A stretch of DNA of 64,000 nucleotides. Source: Pseudomonas sp. efr-133-TYG-5 (lineage in GTDB: Bacteria > Pseudomonadota > Gammaproteobacteria > Pseudomonadales > Pseudomonadaceae). Shown here in pieces: positions 62,763-64,000 of the stretch (within the stretch, counting starts at the first letter, position 1; every line of letters starts with the position of its first letter). The notes under the pieces are model-generated. The model was not told the origin of the DNA. It searched no databases and worked only from the letters and a program-made list of their open reading frames with translations. The stretch lies in the NCBI RefSeq assembly GCF_030209175.1, contig NZ_JARVSM010000004.1, positions 558,001 to 622,000 of the forward strand, written 5' to 3'. Both the position numbers and the translations under genes were made by a program.

Positions 62763-64000
62763 TTAGAAAACCGAGACGTAATCGCCCAGCTCGACCTGTA
62801 CCGATTTGATGCGTGTGTAGTTGGCCAGCGAGCTGATGCCGTTCTCACGGCCGACGCCCGACTGCTTGTAACCGCCCACCGGCATTTTCGCGTCGGACTC
62901 GCCCCAGGCGTTGATCCAGCAGATACCGGCTTCCAGTTGATGAATCACGCGGTGTGCGCGGTTCAGGTCCTTGGTGACGATACCGGCGGCCAGGCCGAAG
63001 TCGGTGTCGTTGGCGCGGCGGATCACTTCTTCTTCGGTCTCGTAGGTGAGGATCGCCATCACCGGGCCAAAGATTTCTTCACGGACGATGGTCATCTCGT
63101 CGGTGCAATCGGTGAACACGGTCGGCGCGACGAAGGCACCTTTGGCGAATTCGCCGTCGGTCAGACGCTCGCCGCCGCACAGGACACGGGCACCTTCTTC
63201 CTTACCCTTGGCGATGTAACCCAGCACGCTTTCCATGTGGGCGAAGCTGACCAGCGGGCCGAAGTTGGTGTTTTCGTCTTCCGGGTTGCCGATGCGAATG
63301 CGCGCTACGCGCTCGACGATCTTGGCTTCGAAAGCGGCTTTCAGGTGGCTCGGGACGAATACGCGCGTACCGTTGGTGCAGACCTGACCGGAGCTGTAGA
63401 AGTTGGCCATCATCGCGGTGTCGGCGGCGCGATCGAGGTCGGCGTCGTCGCAGATGATCAGCGGCGACTTGCCGCCCAGTTCCATGGTCACGTCTTTCAG
63501 CGACGAAGCCGAGGCGCTGGCCATGACTTTCTTGCCGGTGTCGGTGCCGCCGGTGAAGGAGACTTTCTCGATGCGCGGGTGCTCGGTGAGCCAGGTGCCG
63601 ACTTCGCGGCCGCTGCCGGTCAGCACGTTGAACACACCGTTCGGCAGGCCGGCTTCGGTGTAGATCTCGGCCAGTTTCAGGGTGGTCAGCGAGGTGACTT
63701 CGCTTGGCTTGAAGATCATCGCGTTACCGGCGGCCAGGGCCGGTGCGGATTTCCACAGCGCGATCTGGATCGGGTAGTTCCACGCGCCGATACCGGCGAC
63801 CACGCCCAGTGGCTCGCGACGGGTGTAGACGAAGGACGTGTCGCGCAGCGGGATCTGCTCGCCTTCGATCGCTGGCACCAGGCCGGCGTAGTATTCCAGT
63901 ACGTCGGCGCCGGTGACGATGTCGACGTATTTGGTTTCGGAGAAGGCTTTGCCGGTGTCCAGGGTTTCCAGCGCAGCCAGCTCATCGTTGCGCTCACGCA
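62763..64000 (-). CDS. betB: Betaine aldehyde dehydrogenase (5' end outside window)
   Basis: BetB oxidises betaine aldehyde to glycine betaine with NAD(P)+. About 412 codons are visible; the reading frame runs off the window edge, so roughly the first 80 residues of the usual 490 are missing. ALDH signatures: FKPSEVTSL, the Rossmann loop SFTGGTDTGKK, catalytic Glu in TMELGGKSP and catalytic Cys in SSGQVCTNGTR, with KQSGVGRENG near the end. The internal ATG at 63878 is not the start. Confidence 0.95.
   Translation of the reverse strand, partial: RERNDELAALETLDTGKAFSETKYVDIVTGADVLEYYAGLVPAIEGEQIPLRDTSFVYTRREPLGVVAGIGAWNYPIQIALWKSAPALAAGNAMIFKPSEVTSLTTLKLAEIYTEAGLPNGVFNVLTGSGREVGTWLTEHPRIEKVSFTGGTDTGKKVMASASASSLKDVTMELGGKSPLIICDDADLDRAADTAMMANFYSSGQVCTNGTRVFVPSHLKAAFEAKIVERVARIRIGNPEDENTNFGPLVSFAHMESVLGYIAKGKEEGARVLCGGERLTDGEFAKGAFVAPTVFTDCTDEMTIVREEIFGPVMAILTYETEEEVIRRANDTDFGLAAGIVTKDLNRAHRVIHQLEAGICWINAWGESDAKMPVGGYKQSGVGRENGISSLANYTRIKSVQVELGDYVSVF

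Overview
The window is a high-GC chromosomal segment of a Pseudomonas, most probably of the P. fluorescens group. The evidence is the gene set (chpA-chpC, a biotin-independent mdc malonate decarboxylase cluster with madLM, bioA next to rsmE, an ahcY-metF pair behind an SAH riboswitch, metK-tkt-epd-pgk-fba, betB-betA) and the many REP/REPIN palindromes (cores of the type GGGAGCTGGCTTGCCAGCGA) typical of fluorescent pseudomonads. I see no rRNA, tRNA, CRISPR array, insertion sequence or prophage. The window looks like core chromosome rather than an island.

Layout. 1-4174: the 3' part of chpA (hybrid CheA-type kinase of the Pil-Chp system) and chpC (CheW-like). 4476-11723: a tightly overlapping operon mdcABCDEGH-madLM for malonate uptake and decarboxylation, with its LysR-type regulator mdcR convergent at 11861-12775. 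12987-19544: trhA/hemolysin III, rsmE, bioA, a periplasmic flavin amine oxidase with a long Ala/Pro/Lys tail, cytochrome b561 and YceI. 19795-26023: rhlE, an orphan solute-binding protein, metF, ahcY with its SAH riboswitch, and a hotdog thioesterase. 26198-31127: transporters (FNT channel, Na+/H+ antiporter, MFS efflux, EamA) and a MAPEG protein. 31224-35288: mltA, a c'-type cytochrome lipoprotein, DUF1090 and ligB. 35456-44309: metK in an apparent operon with an ArsR-methyltransferase fusion, then tkt, epd, pgk, two small lipoproteins and fba. 44389-50752: DUF6124, a PL7 alginate lyase, a REC-PAS-GGDEF-EAL protein, a YgjP-type metallopeptidase, a winged-helix protein, elaA and a second orphan binding protein. 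50910-60595: a YccS-type FUSC protein, a YhiN-type flavoprotein, dbpA, mdtD and a PmbA/TldD-like pair. 60879-64000: betA and the 3' part of betB (cut by the window end).

How the genes work together. Two blocks serve the SAM cycle with apparently different control: ahcY (and probably metF) sits behind an SAH riboswitch, while metK is downstream of an ArsR-type repressor fused to a SAM-dependent methyltransferase domain, whose promoter region holds a perfect 11-2-11 palindrome. The metK block continues into the central carbon genes tkt-epd-pgk-fba, which run in the opposite direction from the regulator. The malonate cluster is a complete catabolic unit: uptake (MadLM), prosthetic group synthesis (MdcB, MdcG), loading (MdcH), transfer and decarboxylation (MdcA, C, D, E) and regulation (MdcR).

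The strongest leads for something under-described are the ArsR-methyltransferase/metK operon with its operator candidate, and a gene-poor 479-base stretch upstream of the DUF6124 gene that holds a 14-bp stem-loop, a possible pseudoknot and three copies of a TTAGTAG element.
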